Source: Stachybotrys elegans (lineage: Eukaryota; Ascomycota; Sordariomycetes; Hypocreales; Stachybotryaceae). From it: a stretch of DNA of 64,000 bases. Numbering within the stretch: the first letter of the stretch is position 1; the number at the start of each line of letters is the position of its first letter. The stretch covers positions 1,984,001 through 2,048,000 of the forward strand of contig JAGPNK010000006.1 of NCBI GenBank assembly GCA_020746835.1, read 5' to 3'. A program made the position numbers and the translations under genes. Positions 12,153 through 23,036 of this stretch are shown piece by piece. The notes under the pieces were generated by a model. It saw nothing but the letters and a program-made list of their open reading frames with translations, ran no database searches and was not told the DNA's origin.

Positions 12153-14339
12153 GGCTTCGATGGCGACTTGATGTGTACGTGCGTGCGAAGGGCTGGTGGG
12201 AAACGACTGCGCAAACAGGTAGGCGTCCTTTTCTTATGTGTATACGGCAGGCGCACATCGGGTCATGTGAGGCATCGAGAGCGAGATGTGCACTTGTGAT
12301 GGATGGCTCGTGGTCCTGGGGCTAAGGCTGGCAGTTGACTGCCGATAGATTTACGAGAGCACATCCTGCCTGATATGCATGGTAGCGTCAAGCACCCATG
12401 ACCCGAGTGGGTTGGGTTACCCATACTACTAAGTTGATGCATCTGTAGTTTCATCAAAACGCCCAAGTGCAAGTGCAGGGTAGGCAGGCAGCACCTCTGG
12501 GAGTCTGCCTGGTGATTCATACTTGGGGCTGCGCAATACCGAATGTTGAGTAATTGGCTATGTACAGCCTGGTCGCAGTGCCCGTTTTGTGCCTACACAT
12601 ACATTGGTGTCGAAGTGACCAGGCAGAATCGTGAATGCTGCGTGACCAAATCAAATCATGTGCGATCCATGGGACTGGCTGGGGTTGCCTTGCTGACTTG
12701 ACTGTCGACGTCACCTGGACTATTTTTGGCCTGCGACTACCGCCAACTTAGGCGCTATGCAGCACTAGGTCACTTGGACGTCATACTAGAATCGTGCACT
12801 GCTTCTCTACCTATCTACTAGTTATCACGACCACATTGCGGGAAAAGAAGAATAAAGGGCATAGTAAGTTAACAGGACGGGGGAAATAGACAAAACGATA
12901 TGATGTGTATTGACAGCTGTAAGTCGACGGTGCGCATGCTCATTTACGGATACTAGGTGTGAGTTGTCTGTTGGATGAATAATAGTCGCAATACAGATAT
13001 AGACTCATCATGGCCCTCTGTTCTTTCTGCATGCAATAAAAAAAAGTTGCCTATTTGACGTGAATATGCGACATGCATTTTCTTCATACACCAGGCTGTT
13101 TGAATTATGCGACGCATGCGCCTGTCACTCTTGGCGATGGAGTCTGCAAAAAAGAAAAGAAAAAGAAAAGGGAAGACAAAAAAAAGGAACAGGGGCAGTG
13201 GAAGCTCCTGAAAGCGACACAGTTGACGAGATGGGCTACCAACTGACACACAATAGAAAGAAAAGTCTTTGTTTGGCAGCAACTCGCAGGAATGTCGCCA
13301 TCCATTGATCCAGAGGTGACTGACAGACTGCCTCATCTCAGAGACAAAATGGGCCGCTTTCGTCTGTGAATGCAGTGGACATATCCGAGACACAGGATGG
13401 CCTCAATTTGAACCTGCAGGGAGAAGAGGATGGGCAAACATCACAATTTGCCGCCTGCGGCCATGACATGAACGAAGCCAGAGTCCAGCAGACGCCGGTT
13501 TTGGCAGCCTCTTCTCCGAGAATCTGGAACACAAAGCTATTGATGAATCAAAGGGGTTGCCACTTGCGGTCCTTCATCTAGCACAGTACGCAGTCGGTAA
13601 TATTCCCCCTGTGTGTGTCTGGCGACAACGATCGGCACCCCTCGTTACGACAGATCGTTTCAGCCTCTCTCCAACAACTGCGTGATTGACCGAGAGCGCC
13701 TGCTAAGACAAGAGGCAGCTGGAACTCGACGAAACTCGAGCCAAGCCGGCTCCTGAAAGCGGTTCCGTAGGTATACTGCCCACCTCTGCCGAGAAGACTG
13801 CATGTGGCAGGTTGCTGCAGGTTCATCTCATCCGTCATTCAAAAGGTGTGGATGCACGTGCGTTTGCGGCGCCTATGTGTTATAGCGCAGAGATGCAGCT
13901 AAGACCGGGAAATTCTGGGCCATTCGCAGCCAATTACTAAATTGCCCACCACCAGCATGTGTTATTTCCATTTATTTACATGACCTCTCCGGCCAACTGC
14001 CTGCCTACGTCGCCCGCCAACCCACAAAAGGCTCGTGGTATAACAACAGCTGCACCATCAATTACACTTTACCTGCATCTTCAAGCAATCATCTCATCTC
14101 ATCTCATCTCATCTCGCTGGAGGGCTTCCCTGCCATGGCGGTTCCTGGCACAACGGCAACGACAGACGACTCTTGATCGCGCGCCACACTCCCACACTCC
14201 CGCCTCATCACCCCGTCACACGTCTCCTTCGGCCTCGAATTTCTAAGACCGTTGCCCGAACGACACGACACGACACAGCCTCGTCTCGTCTCGCCTCGCC
14301 TCGACCTGCCCACACACTCGTCTCAGCAGCGCGCGCGGC
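12153..14339. other. Intergenic between divergent genes
   Basis: Shared upstream region of the App1-like gene (minus) and the 1201-residue protein gene (plus). The right end is a pyrimidine-rich leader with (ATCTC)5 and a run of cgacacgacacga / cctcgtctcg units, typical of transcribed fungal 5' leaders. No gene was recognised; frames of 60-146 codons here lack protein-like composition. Confidence 0.6.
14091..14115. repeat. (ATCTC)5 repeat
   Basis: Five tandem ATCTC units about 225 bases upstream of the start codon at 14340, probably within the 5' leader of that gene. Confidence 0.9.
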
Positions 14340-17300
14340 ATGCTCTCCCACCTGCGGTTTCACCGGCGAGGGCACTCGAACCCGACCTCCCCGGTGCCTG
14401 AACTGCCCAGCTCGCCCGTCGGCGGACAACCCTCGTCGCCCTTCTTCCCAGATGCCTTGTCACCACCCGACACACGTCCGCAGTCCTCTAGCTCCTCCGC
14501 CCTGCCGCCGAAGCTGCCCCCAATCACCCGCGTCACCTCGGCCGATGGTGATGCGGAGCTCGTCGACCTTCGCGACCTTCGCCTGGATCATCAACAAGAT
14601 GTCGACGTAGCCACCCCGCCACAGCAGCAGCAACCCCAGCCGCACCCGCACCCGCAGCCGATGCCGCGGTCTCCCTACAACGGTGACTCTGGCTTCATCG
14701 GCGGCGTAGCGCTGCGCAATTACCGTCGCGACATGGCCGCCCAGGCAGCCAATCGATCCGACTCTTCTGACTATATCGTCGGAAACTCTGGTGACTCTCA
14801 GGCCGCCGCGTATGGATCCCGACCCCCGCCGAGCACGACAGATACCACCACCACAGCCGCTTCTCGACCACCAGCGCAGCCTCTGCGGCAGAACAAGGGA
14901 ACGACGTCCTTTGTATCGCCTTCCGAGATGCACAGCAACTCAGCGGCCCCTGTTGGTCGTCGCCCAGCGGGAACGCGCCTGACCAGCGAGCAGCAAGTTC
15001 CTTGGACTGGCACGACCGCCGTGGAGGCGCCCAAGGGGAAGAGAGGCCTCCCTTTCCTCAAAAACCCCATGTCCACCCTGCTGCTGAGGAGGAAGAACAA
15101 CCATAACGTACCTGATCTCCTGCCTTTGCCACTGAGCACACCTGCCGAGGAACCAACATATGACCCTCGCATTCGAGGAACGCGTGTCCACGACTTTACC
15201 ACCCCAAGACGCAAAAACATCGCATCTAGCCAGGAGTCCATTGTGTCAAAACCGCCCGCCAAGTCTGATGCTGCTGCTGCTGCGGCGCCATCGTTATCAC
15301 AATCAGTGGATGCAGTCGACGCAGGGCTCCGCGATGCGGGGTTCCAGCGACGCCAGACGAGCAATGCCTCTGACTCTGCTCAGTCTGGCTCTTTGAGCAT
15401 GGCTTCTCAATCCATGATGATGTCGTCCAGCATGTCGTCAGACAGGACAAGGTTCTCCCTTGTAGACGAACCGGCGATGCCCAACCAAGCCGCCCCTCCT
15501 GTTCCCCCCAAGGACGACGTACCGACATCAACCGCTCGACGTAGTAACTCGCAAGCATCCTTCACAAAGGGCGCTGATTCGGTCACATTCTCCAAGGCGC
15601 ATCCTTCTGTTCGTTCCATACGGACAACGCACTCCACGAACCGCTCTCTGCGATCAGTGTCGGGGATGTCCACCAGAGATGCCATGTCTGCATTGCCAAG
15701 ACATATGAAGAGCACCTCGTCAAGATTCAGCTTTGACATGATTGGAGCGGCCAAGCAAGAGAAGCTCTTGGAAGAGAGACATCGACAACGCGAGGCGGAG
15801 AGACAAGTCACTGATCCACCGGGGCCAAGGGATTCCCGCTACGATGAGTTTGACGACGATGGGTTCGACTATGACGCAATGATGGATGACGATGGCCTCG
15901 AGGAGAGGATTCCCGGCGTCAACGCGGACTATGATGACGAGGAGGATGATTACTTTATTGAGGATGACGAAGTTGGTCACGCGGGCAATATTAACAGCAT
16001 GGACGGCATGAACGGTATGGACAACATGAGCAACATGGACAACAGCTATTCAAACTTTGTCTTCCAAAACTCCAACCCGGCGTCTTCCTTGGCAAGCCCC
16101 AACAGCGCGGGCATACTTGTCACCCCTCGAGATGCCCATGGTCAGGTCATTGGATATGCCATGACGCAGGAGACGCCCAGACTTCAGAGCTTCCCCAATT
16201 CGCCATATAATCCCATAACAGGCGAAGCCTCTCCAGGATTAGGCATCCAAGGCATCAACATGCAAGCACCCAAGCCAATAGAGTCATCTGATACCGCAGG
16301 ACCGACACACACAGTGCCAGGAGACGCAGTCCCGACTGGCCCTAAAAGCAAGACAAAGGACGATTTGTACTTTGATGATGGGCTCATCGGCTTTGAGGAT
16401 GAGTTTGCCGAGGAACTCGCAGCTCCACCTGAATGGGATGCGGCGCCATTCGACGAGTCCATCTTTGATCTGAACGACACGGACCAATACGGTAGGCCTC
16501 TGCCGGGTGCCTTTGCACAGGCTCAGAACCTACGTCGCGCAGCAAGCCAGGCACAGCCAAAGCGCGATTCGGATATGACTTCGCGTTTCTCAGCTCAGTC
16601 TGGCGTCACTCAGTCAACCGCCCACACCTCCATGAGCGTTGACCCTGCCCAGCCGCAGGTAGCTTATGAGGAGAAGCTGGACCCTATTGTATCCGATGCT
16701 GTCCCGACTGCCCCCGCTGCCACGGGTACTGTCGATGCTTCGTCAGCAGCAGCTCCTTTGATGGCGGCGTATCAGGCTGCGCTGGCGGCAGCTGCGCATG
16801 AAGCTGCGGCGTCGGGCAAGTTTGAACGTGGGGGATCGCCAATTCAACAAGAGGCAGGCCCCCAGGATGGCGGATCGCCCAAAACGCCCGAGAAGCGCAT
16901 GCCAGTGCAGGATTATGAGTATGAAAATGATGAATACAGCGCTGCCTACGAGGATATGGACGATTTCGAGCTTGACGATGATGCCATCATCGCCGAGGCT
17001 AACGCGAGCGCCCTGGCCAACGATTCGGACGGCTGGTACGGCCAAGAATTCGGGTTCTACGCCAACCCGATGAACCAGCATCATAATCTCAGTGGCTCAA
17101 GCCCATCGCAGTCGGGTAACTATGGGTATGCCAACGGAGGCTTCTTTGGTCCCAAGGGGGTCGATAGCCTAGGCAGGAGCACCAGCGGACGTATAGTATG
17201 CCGCGAGCCCAATCTTACGCCCATCACGGAGCGATCCGAGTATTCTAACCGCAACTCGGTCATGAGCAACCTGGGATTGCCTCCCTGGAGCCCCGCCACC

Positions 17301-17945
17301 CAGATCCAGAGCCCGGGACTTGCCCAGCTGGCCATGATGGCAGAACGCGGCGACGACCAGATGTCGCTGTCTGCTCTCTTGCGGCTGCGGTCGAGAGCCT
17401 GGGGCGGGTCGCAGCCCAGCATCAGCTCGAGCAGAGAAGGGTCGCCAAAGTCAGAGCACGCGCCATGGGGACCCAACGTGGGCCATGGACGCAAGAACTC
17501 GATGTTCTCCAACATGAGCCGGGATTCTGATAACGCGAGCCTCTCGGGAAGTCCGACTCTGACAATGGGCATGAGCTTTCTGTCGTCGCCCCCTCTGCCA
17601 ATGGGGGCACCGGCAGATAATGGGAACATGATGGGAATGCCCAAGCATGGTGGACGTCCAGACGTTGGGCCACAGCAGATTGATACGACCTTCTCGTCTA
17701 AGCCGGATCACAGTGCGCCGCTGTCAGCAGTCTCCGAGGTCAGCACATCTGAGACGGTCAGCCCCACGATTCCAGAGAAACGACCAGGCATCGGCCACCG
17801 GCACAAGGGATCGGCAGACAGCATATCTTATACCCAGGAGGGAGACAAAGGGGAGAAGCGCTGGGTGATGGAGCGGCGTAGGACGGACGAGTGGGGGGAG
17901 GTTGAGATTCTCGGACGAGAAGTGGTCGAGGGAGGCCGGATCTAA
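14340..17945 (+). CDS. Large, mostly disordered fungal protein of unknown function
   Basis: A single uninterrupted 1201-codon frame; I do not recognise a named gene. Most of it has disorder-type composition (Ser, Pro, Ala, Gln, Asp). Visible landmarks: Ser/Pro-rich N-terminus; Gln/Pro/His tract near residues 94-105; two RRKN-type basic patches (about 250 and 290); Ser-rich region with SMASQSMMMSSSMSSD (about 350-370); a strongly acidic stretch of Asp/Glu/Tyr near 500-545; a Met/Asn/Asp run near 550-570; repeated acidic short motifs of the form DDxxxFDDGLIGFEDEF near 680; an Ala-rich segment near 805-826; Ser/Gly-rich C-terminal third. It ends in a basic tail with EKRWVMERRRTDEWGEVEIL, which looks like the most conserved part. 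No membrane segments or signal peptide. Unbroken length and codon use support a real gene; function is unknown. Confidence 0.85.
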   Translation: MLSHLRFHRRGHSNPTSPVPELPSSPVGGQPSSPFFPDALSPPDTRPQSSSSSALPPKLPPITRVTSADGDAELVDLRDLRLDHQQDVDVATPPQQQQPQPHPHPQPMPRSPYNGDSGFIGGVALRNYRRDMAAQAANRSDSSDYIVGNSGDSQAAAYGSRPPPSTTDTTTTAASRPPAQPLRQNKGTTSFVSPSEMHSNSAAPVGRRPAGTRLTSEQQVPWTGTTAVEAPKGKRGLPFLKNPMSTLLLRRKNNHNVPDLLPLPLSTPAEEPTYDPRIRGTRVHDFTTPRRKNIASSQESIVSKPPAKSDAAAAAAPSLSQSVDAVDAGLRDAGFQRRQTSNASDSAQSGSLSMASQSMMMSSSMSSDRTRFSLVDEPAMPNQAAPPVPPKDDVPTSTARRSNSQASFTKGADSVTFSKAHPSVRSIRTTHSTNRSLRSVSGMSTRDAMSALPRHMKSTSSRFSFDMIGAAKQEKLLEERHRQREAERQVTDPPGPRDSRYDEFDDDGFDYDAMMDDDGLEERIPGVNADYDDEEDDYFIEDDEVGHAGNINSMDGMNGMDNMSNMDNSYSNFVFQNSNPASSLASPNSAGILVTPRDAHGQVIGYAMTQETPRLQSFPNSPYNPITGEASPGLGIQGINMQAPKPIESSDTAGPTHTVPGDAVPTGPKSKTKDDLYFDDGLIGFEDEFAEELAAPPEWDAAPFDESIFDLNDTDQYGRPLPGAFAQAQNLRRAASQAQPKRDSDMTSRFSAQSGVTQSTAHTSMSVDPAQPQVAYEEKLDPIVSDAVPTAPAATGTVDASSAAAPLMAAYQAALAAAAHEAAASGKFERGGSPIQQEAGPQDGGSPKTPEKRMPVQDYEYENDEYSAAYEDMDDFELDDDAIIAEANASALANDSDGWYGQEFGFYANPMNQHHNLSGSSPSQSGNYGYANGGFFGPKGVDSLGRSTSGRIVCREPNLTPITERSEYSNRNSVMSNLGLPPWSPATQIQSPGLAQLAMMAERGDDQMSLSALLRLRSRAWGGSQPSISSSREGSPKSEHAPWGPNVGHGRKNSMFSNMSRDSDNASLSGSPTLTMGMSFLSSPPLPMGAPADNGNMMGMPKHGGRPDVGPQQIDTTFSSKPDHSAPLSAVSEVSTSETVSPTIPEKRPGIGHRHKGSADSISYTQEGDKGEKRWVMERRRTDEWGEVEILGREVVEGGRI

Positions 17946-18919
17946 GCCAAGGCTTCCGTTGTCTGTTATGAGAGGAGAAGTGACGTGGTTACGTGGCCGA
18001 CGGGGGGGCAGCGAAGCGAATGTGTGCTTGTACAACTCAACTTGGATTGGCGGGGGCAAACAAGGGATCAAAAGCGAATGATTTGACTGGATAGATCGTG
18101 GGCTTGGAGTTTAGGGGCATCCAGTTGGAAATGATATCAACATGTTTACTGTTTTGCAAGCATTGACAGTCTTGTATGAGTCCATTATTTATGAGATCGA
18201 GCTCGAGCTCGAAGCCTGTAGAACGAAAATACGCGCCGGACCTTCATGGGCCGCGCTGTCATTAATGAGATGGGTCCAAATCATCAGCTCTGCAGTGGCC
18301 TGCCTGTTTGCACTCAGTTGAATGTGCTGGCAGTAAATGAATCGGTCCTCAAGGCCTTTGGAGTTAGGATGGGCGGGGCTTGAGGTTGGGCTGTGTCACG
18401 TGTGATGCAATCCCTCATTCAGCTCTTCCTGTGCATGTACCTGGTGGTATTGGGCTTGTTGGTTAGCGCCAATATTATCAGTTCGCAGATACTATAGCGA
18501 TACCTGGTACTCCGTACTCTCGGCAATTCAACCTACAGGCGGGCGGCTCTCGACGTCAACATCATAGCGCTCTCCCTTGGCTTGTCACGCAAGAGAATGA
18601 GTCGCACCCCTTTGCAACGCCGAACCGCTCCACGCTCCTCGTCATCGTCGCCGCCCATTGCATTGTCCACGTCAACGCTGCCCTCGCTGCTCGTCCCCTG
18701 AGTCCGGACCTGGGACCCAACGGCCACCCACCCCTGCGAAGCGGTGACAGCCCACCACCCTATACTGCACCCTACCTCTTAGGTAGTATCCTAGGCATTG
18801 CCTCGCGACAAGGACGGGCCTTCGCAACGACTGAAATAAAAACCCTTGGCGGGCAGCCACCAAGACCGCTTCCGACTGTTTGCACGAACGAACCCACGAC
18901 CAGCTGTGCGGACACGGCC
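17946..18919. other. Intergenic between two plus-strand genes
   Basis: 3' region of the 1201-residue protein gene and promoter/leader of nudF. A short GAGCTC-type repeat occurs near 18196-18212. No gene recognised. Confidence 0.6.
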
Positions 18920-20506
18920 ATGAGTCGGATATTGACCGCCCGACAAGCTGAAGAGCTGTGCGTCCCACCCTTCCTCTCTCTCTCTCTCTCCCCGCGTCTT
19001 CAACTTTGCACTCTGCTCTGCCTCCCCCTCACCCCTTCCAGCCTCATACCCGCCGAGGGGCGTTATGCAGAAACCCGACTGACGTCCTTGGTTGCCCAGG
19101 CACAAATCCATCATAGCCTACCTCGCCGCCAATGGCCTGCCCAGCACCGCCGCCGCTCTCCGAGCAGAGCTGAACTTGGGGGAGGAGACGTTCGATGCCG
19201 AGACGGCCAAGAAGTATGAGACGCTGCTGGAGAAGAAGTGGACGAGTGTCGTCAGGCTACAGAAGAAGGCACGGCTATTCCCACCTCTTCCTCTACCCCC
19301 CCTCCCCCCTTCCTTCTCTGACCGGCATCTAACCCGGGAGTGTTCTCCTTGCTGCAGATTATGGAACTAGAAACCAGGAGTGCAACGCTTCAGTCCGAGC
19401 TCGAGAACGTATCTCCCGCGTTCCTCTCCAAACGCAACCAGGACCCCGCTTCGTGGCTGCCCCGATCACCGCCCCGACATTCGCTCGAATCACACCGTGA
19501 TACGGTCAACTGCGTCGCGTTCCATCCGGTCTTCTCCTCGATCGCCTCCGGCTCCGACGACTGCACCATCAAGATCTGGGACTGGGAGTTTGGCGAGCTG
19601 GAGAGGACCATCAAGGCGCACACGCAGGCGGTGCGGGACGTCGACTTTGGCGGCCCCAAAGGCGGCGTTCTCATGGCGTCGTGCAGCACCGACCTCACCA
19701 TTAAGCTCTGGGACCCGGCAGACGGCTACAAGAACATACGCACGCTGCAGGGCCACGACCATAGCATCAGCACGGTCCGCTTCGTACCCTCGGGAAACCT
19801 GCTGGTCAGCGCGAGCGGAGATCAGACTCTGAGGCTATGGGATACGGCTACGGGATACTGCGTCAAGACGCTGTCGGGCCACGCTGGCTGGGTGCGTGAC
19901 GTTTATCCGTCCATCGATGGGCGCTTCCTGCTATCTACGGGCAACGACCGAACGATCCGTCTATGGGACATCTCCCTGTCAAACCCCGAGAATATAGCAA
20001 CGCTGGCTGGCCACGAAAACGTCATCAAATGCTGTGCTCTCGCGCCTCCAACGTCGTATCAGTACCTCGCCGCCTGGGCGGGCATGAAGACGCCGCCTCC
20101 GGCGACAAGCACGGCAGAATTCATGGCGAGCGGCTCTCGTGACAAGACGATCAAGATCTGGGATGCTCGCGGGACGTGTCTCGGCACGCTGGTTGGCCAC
20201 GACAACTGGGTGAGCGCTATTGCGTTCCACCCGGGCGGAAAGTACTTGCTCTCCGTAGCCGACGACAAGACGTTGCGATGCTGGGACCTGAGCCAAGAGG
20301 GCAAGTGCGTCAAGGTCCTGGGAGACGCTCACGAGCAGTTTATCACCTGTCTGCGATGGGCGACGGCGGCGTCGGGCGATGCACCAGCCTCCAACGGGGC
20401 GGCTGCCGATGGACAGCGCGGCCAGTCCAACGCACCCAACCCACAGATTCGTTGCGTCATTGCGACGGGAAGCATGGATACGACGGTCAGGGTGTTTGCG
20501 AACTAA
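18920..20506 (+). CDS. nudF: Nuclear distribution protein NudF / LIS1 (Pac1), dynein regulator
   Basis: LIS1 binds the dynein motor together with NudE and is needed for nuclear migration and transport along microtubules. Three exons: 18920-18957, 19100-19268, 19358-20506; product 451 residues, the normal family length. Exon 1 encodes [13 protein letters not shown]; the splice restores ...[14 protein letters not shown], the LisH dimerisation motif. A short coiled coil follows (about 55-85). From about residue 105 to the end there are seven WD40 repeats, seen as successive GH...(I/L)W(D/N) units such as [20 protein letters not shown] and [14 protein letters not shown]. Intron 1 (142 nt) has GTGCGT/CAG borders. 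Intron 2 (19269-19357) has a GC donor (AAG|GCACGG) and CAG acceptor: no GT is available that keeps the conserved RLQKK-IMELETR junction. The repeat before the last contains a low-complexity insertion ([15 protein letters not shown]), common in fungal orthologues. Confidence 0.95.
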
Positions 20507-23036
20507 AGGAGAAGGATATCTTTAGCGTGGATAGGACGAGAATCTCGCCGCCCGCCACGTGCCTGTGCCAATATCAACGATAGGAGACGAAGGGGGGCAG
20601 GCCAGGCATGAAGTTTTGTTGTCAACTGGCCGTATAAGTCCCGCTTCTGGTTGCCTCCTTGGCCGGCCGGTTTGGGGATCTGTTATCGGCCACGGCGTTC
20701 TAGAAGAACGTCGTGTAAACAACCCATGGCGCTCTGGCGTACATAGTAGGAGAGAAACGGTCGAGACCTAGTCTGCACCGTGTGGGCGAGGCTTCTTCTC
20801 ATTTGCCTGGCGATTGGGGGCACGGTCTTGGACTTGGAGGGCACATGTGGGATGTATGGCCTCTGGAATATTTTTGTTTTCTGGGAGGGAGACTCATTAG
20901 ACTGACTGCATGGGAAGGGCGGTGGGAAAAGAAGAAGCCAATAAAGGGGAGAAAGAGGGAGGGAGGGAGGGGGAAAAAAAATCCAAAGGCCCCGACTGCC
21001 TCTAGGTGTAGGCAGGGCGGGATTATCTACATGGAGCAGATCGATTTAGATATTTGAAGCAAAGGCAGTGAGCTGCCAGGAGTGGTTTTGCGTCTCTTTG
21101 TTTACCTCTGTTTTTTTATTTTTCTGAAGCGAGGGAAAGCATCTGAGAGCAGGCAGAAGTTGGAGAATTGATAAGTGAAGCAAGAAGATGGAGAAGTCCA
21201 GAAGTGAGATTTCTGCCCACCTGTCTGATTGTGGGGTGTCTTGGTAGAGATGTCGAGACAGGGTCCAACAACGAGTCGTGTTTCTCGTCGTGGCTGATTC
21301 AGGCGGTGAAACGTTTCATCTTGTAGGAGAGGAACCAAGAGAGAGACAGTTGGTTTGGTGTGGGCTGGCACAGATACCTCTGCAACTGAGTACGTTATGT
21401 ACCAGCGAATAAGTGCCAGGCAATCTACAGGACCATGGAGGGATTTTTTTTCTCTTTCAGCTTGTCTATTGTTTTCGCAGTTGGAGGTGTTCCGTAGTGG
21501 TATGTTATTGGCAGCAGGCACGTTCAATCGCCTGGGATGGGTGGGAAGCGTTGGAGGTGGTGTAGATAGCAAAGGGTGCTGGCAATCTCTGCGGGCTTCG
21601 TCATTGGTCCCCCACGCCGCTGACTGCAGGAAGAGGTTGCGTGCATATGAGATGCATGGGGTCCCATGGTCATGGCCATGGCATGGTTTCTTATCAAGTC
21701 CAGATAAGGACGGCAAGGGAGGGTATGACGAGATGGATCTGGGATGAGCTGGTCGCTTGAGCTGTTTGCCTGCTTCCAGCACCGGCATTTCTAGCAAAGT
21801 CTATCAACTATTTCATGAAAGCTTTAAAGGGGCACATAGCAGTAGACAGTGTTCCCATCGATCAGCTGTGAGATCTGAGATAATTCGATGCCACCCTCGT
21901 GGCACGCCAGCGAGATGATGTGGCCGGGGTGACCTCGTGTGCCCAGATGCCCAGATTGTCGGCTGGGACCAGGTGCTCGACGACGCCATCGACCTATCAC
22001 GGCGCGGGACCGGGAGCACGAGGCCATGGCGTTCAGCAAGCAGGCGCTTCTTGGCCTGGTTCCTAGGTAATTGCCTAGCGTTTAGAGCTTGCCTTGAAGC
22101 AGTAGGAAAAAAAAGCAGAGGGAAAAAAGCCCCGACAAGGACGCTCCACTAATAACGCTGACTTGCTTCAACTTCGAAGCCAAACTGAATTTTTCTACAG
22201 ACGAACTGGTCGGACGGAAGTGGCTTCGGGCCCTTGGCTGAAGATTCAAGGTTTCCGTCTAGTGCCCCATTCTTCTAGCCCATAAACGGCATAGCGCTGG
22301 CACCGCAAGCGTCTACTAACCTAGGCAGTCGGTATCCACGAACAGGGAAGGAAGGGGCCATGGCCACTTTCCCGGCTTGCAAATGCAACCAACCAACCCA
22401 CCACGGCGAGCAGAACCCCCCAGCCTTGCCAGCTCTCCCTCGCAAGCACAAGTATGGATGCGCTCTGGCTTGCTGATATCGAGCCAGACGTGCTCTGCCC
22501 TTGAATGCCCACTTCTTTTTCGTCCTTGACCCAGGGCCCTGGTCCCACCGCCCTCCCCTCTATACCGCGTACGGCCCTCCCGATGGGGCTTGGCGCAGCC
22601 TCTTGGCCTGGCTACTGCCGGAGTTGAACGCTGAATGGCGAGGTCCACGGCCTTGGTGGGACGGGACGGTGCCTCGGAGGCGATCGACAAGACCCCAAGG
22701 AGCTCCCGATGCTCAGAGGCTACGGAGTCTCTGTAGCTATCTATGCGTGTACAAGCCTTCTCGGCCAAACTTTCTCTTGGTATAAATCCCCTGGTGGCCC
22801 AGGCGTACAATTCTCACCCTTTCCCACCGTCAACGTCAACCCCCCCTCGCCCCCCTCCCCCTCCTCGTGAAGCTTTCGTCTTTGCGCGCACTTGCCCGGC
22901 CTGGTATTTGCTTTCCTCCGGCTCATTTGAACCTCTGGCGACAACGGGATAGACATTATTGCGCGCCGTGGTCGAACACGTACCGAGCGACAACAAGTTT
23001 ACAGCGATTCGACCCCCCCGTCCAACTTTTGCGACA
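20507..23036. other. Intergenic, 2.5 kb
   Basis: Downstream region of nudF and upstream region of an MFS transporter gene. It holds an AATAAA followed by a G-quadruplex-type tract (20940-20973). A 231-codon minus-strand frame at 21102-21797 was examined and judged chance. The last 250 bases before 23037 are CT-rich, like a transcribed leader. Confidence 0.6.
20940..20973 (+). terminator. Candidate 3'-end element: AATAAA plus G4 tract
   Basis: AATAAA (20940-20945) lies 434 bases after the nudF stop codon and is followed after 11 bases by GGG A GGG A GGG A GGGGG (20957-20973), the classic four-run quadruplex pattern, and then by an A-run. A polyadenylation signal followed by a G-rich element is a known 3'-processing arrangement in animals; its use here is inference. 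Confidence 0.35.

Noticed and set aside
21102..21797. 231-codon minus-strand frame
   Set aside because: Pro/Ser/His/Arg-rich chance composition, no domain, no supporting splice partner; it lies in the nudF downstream region.
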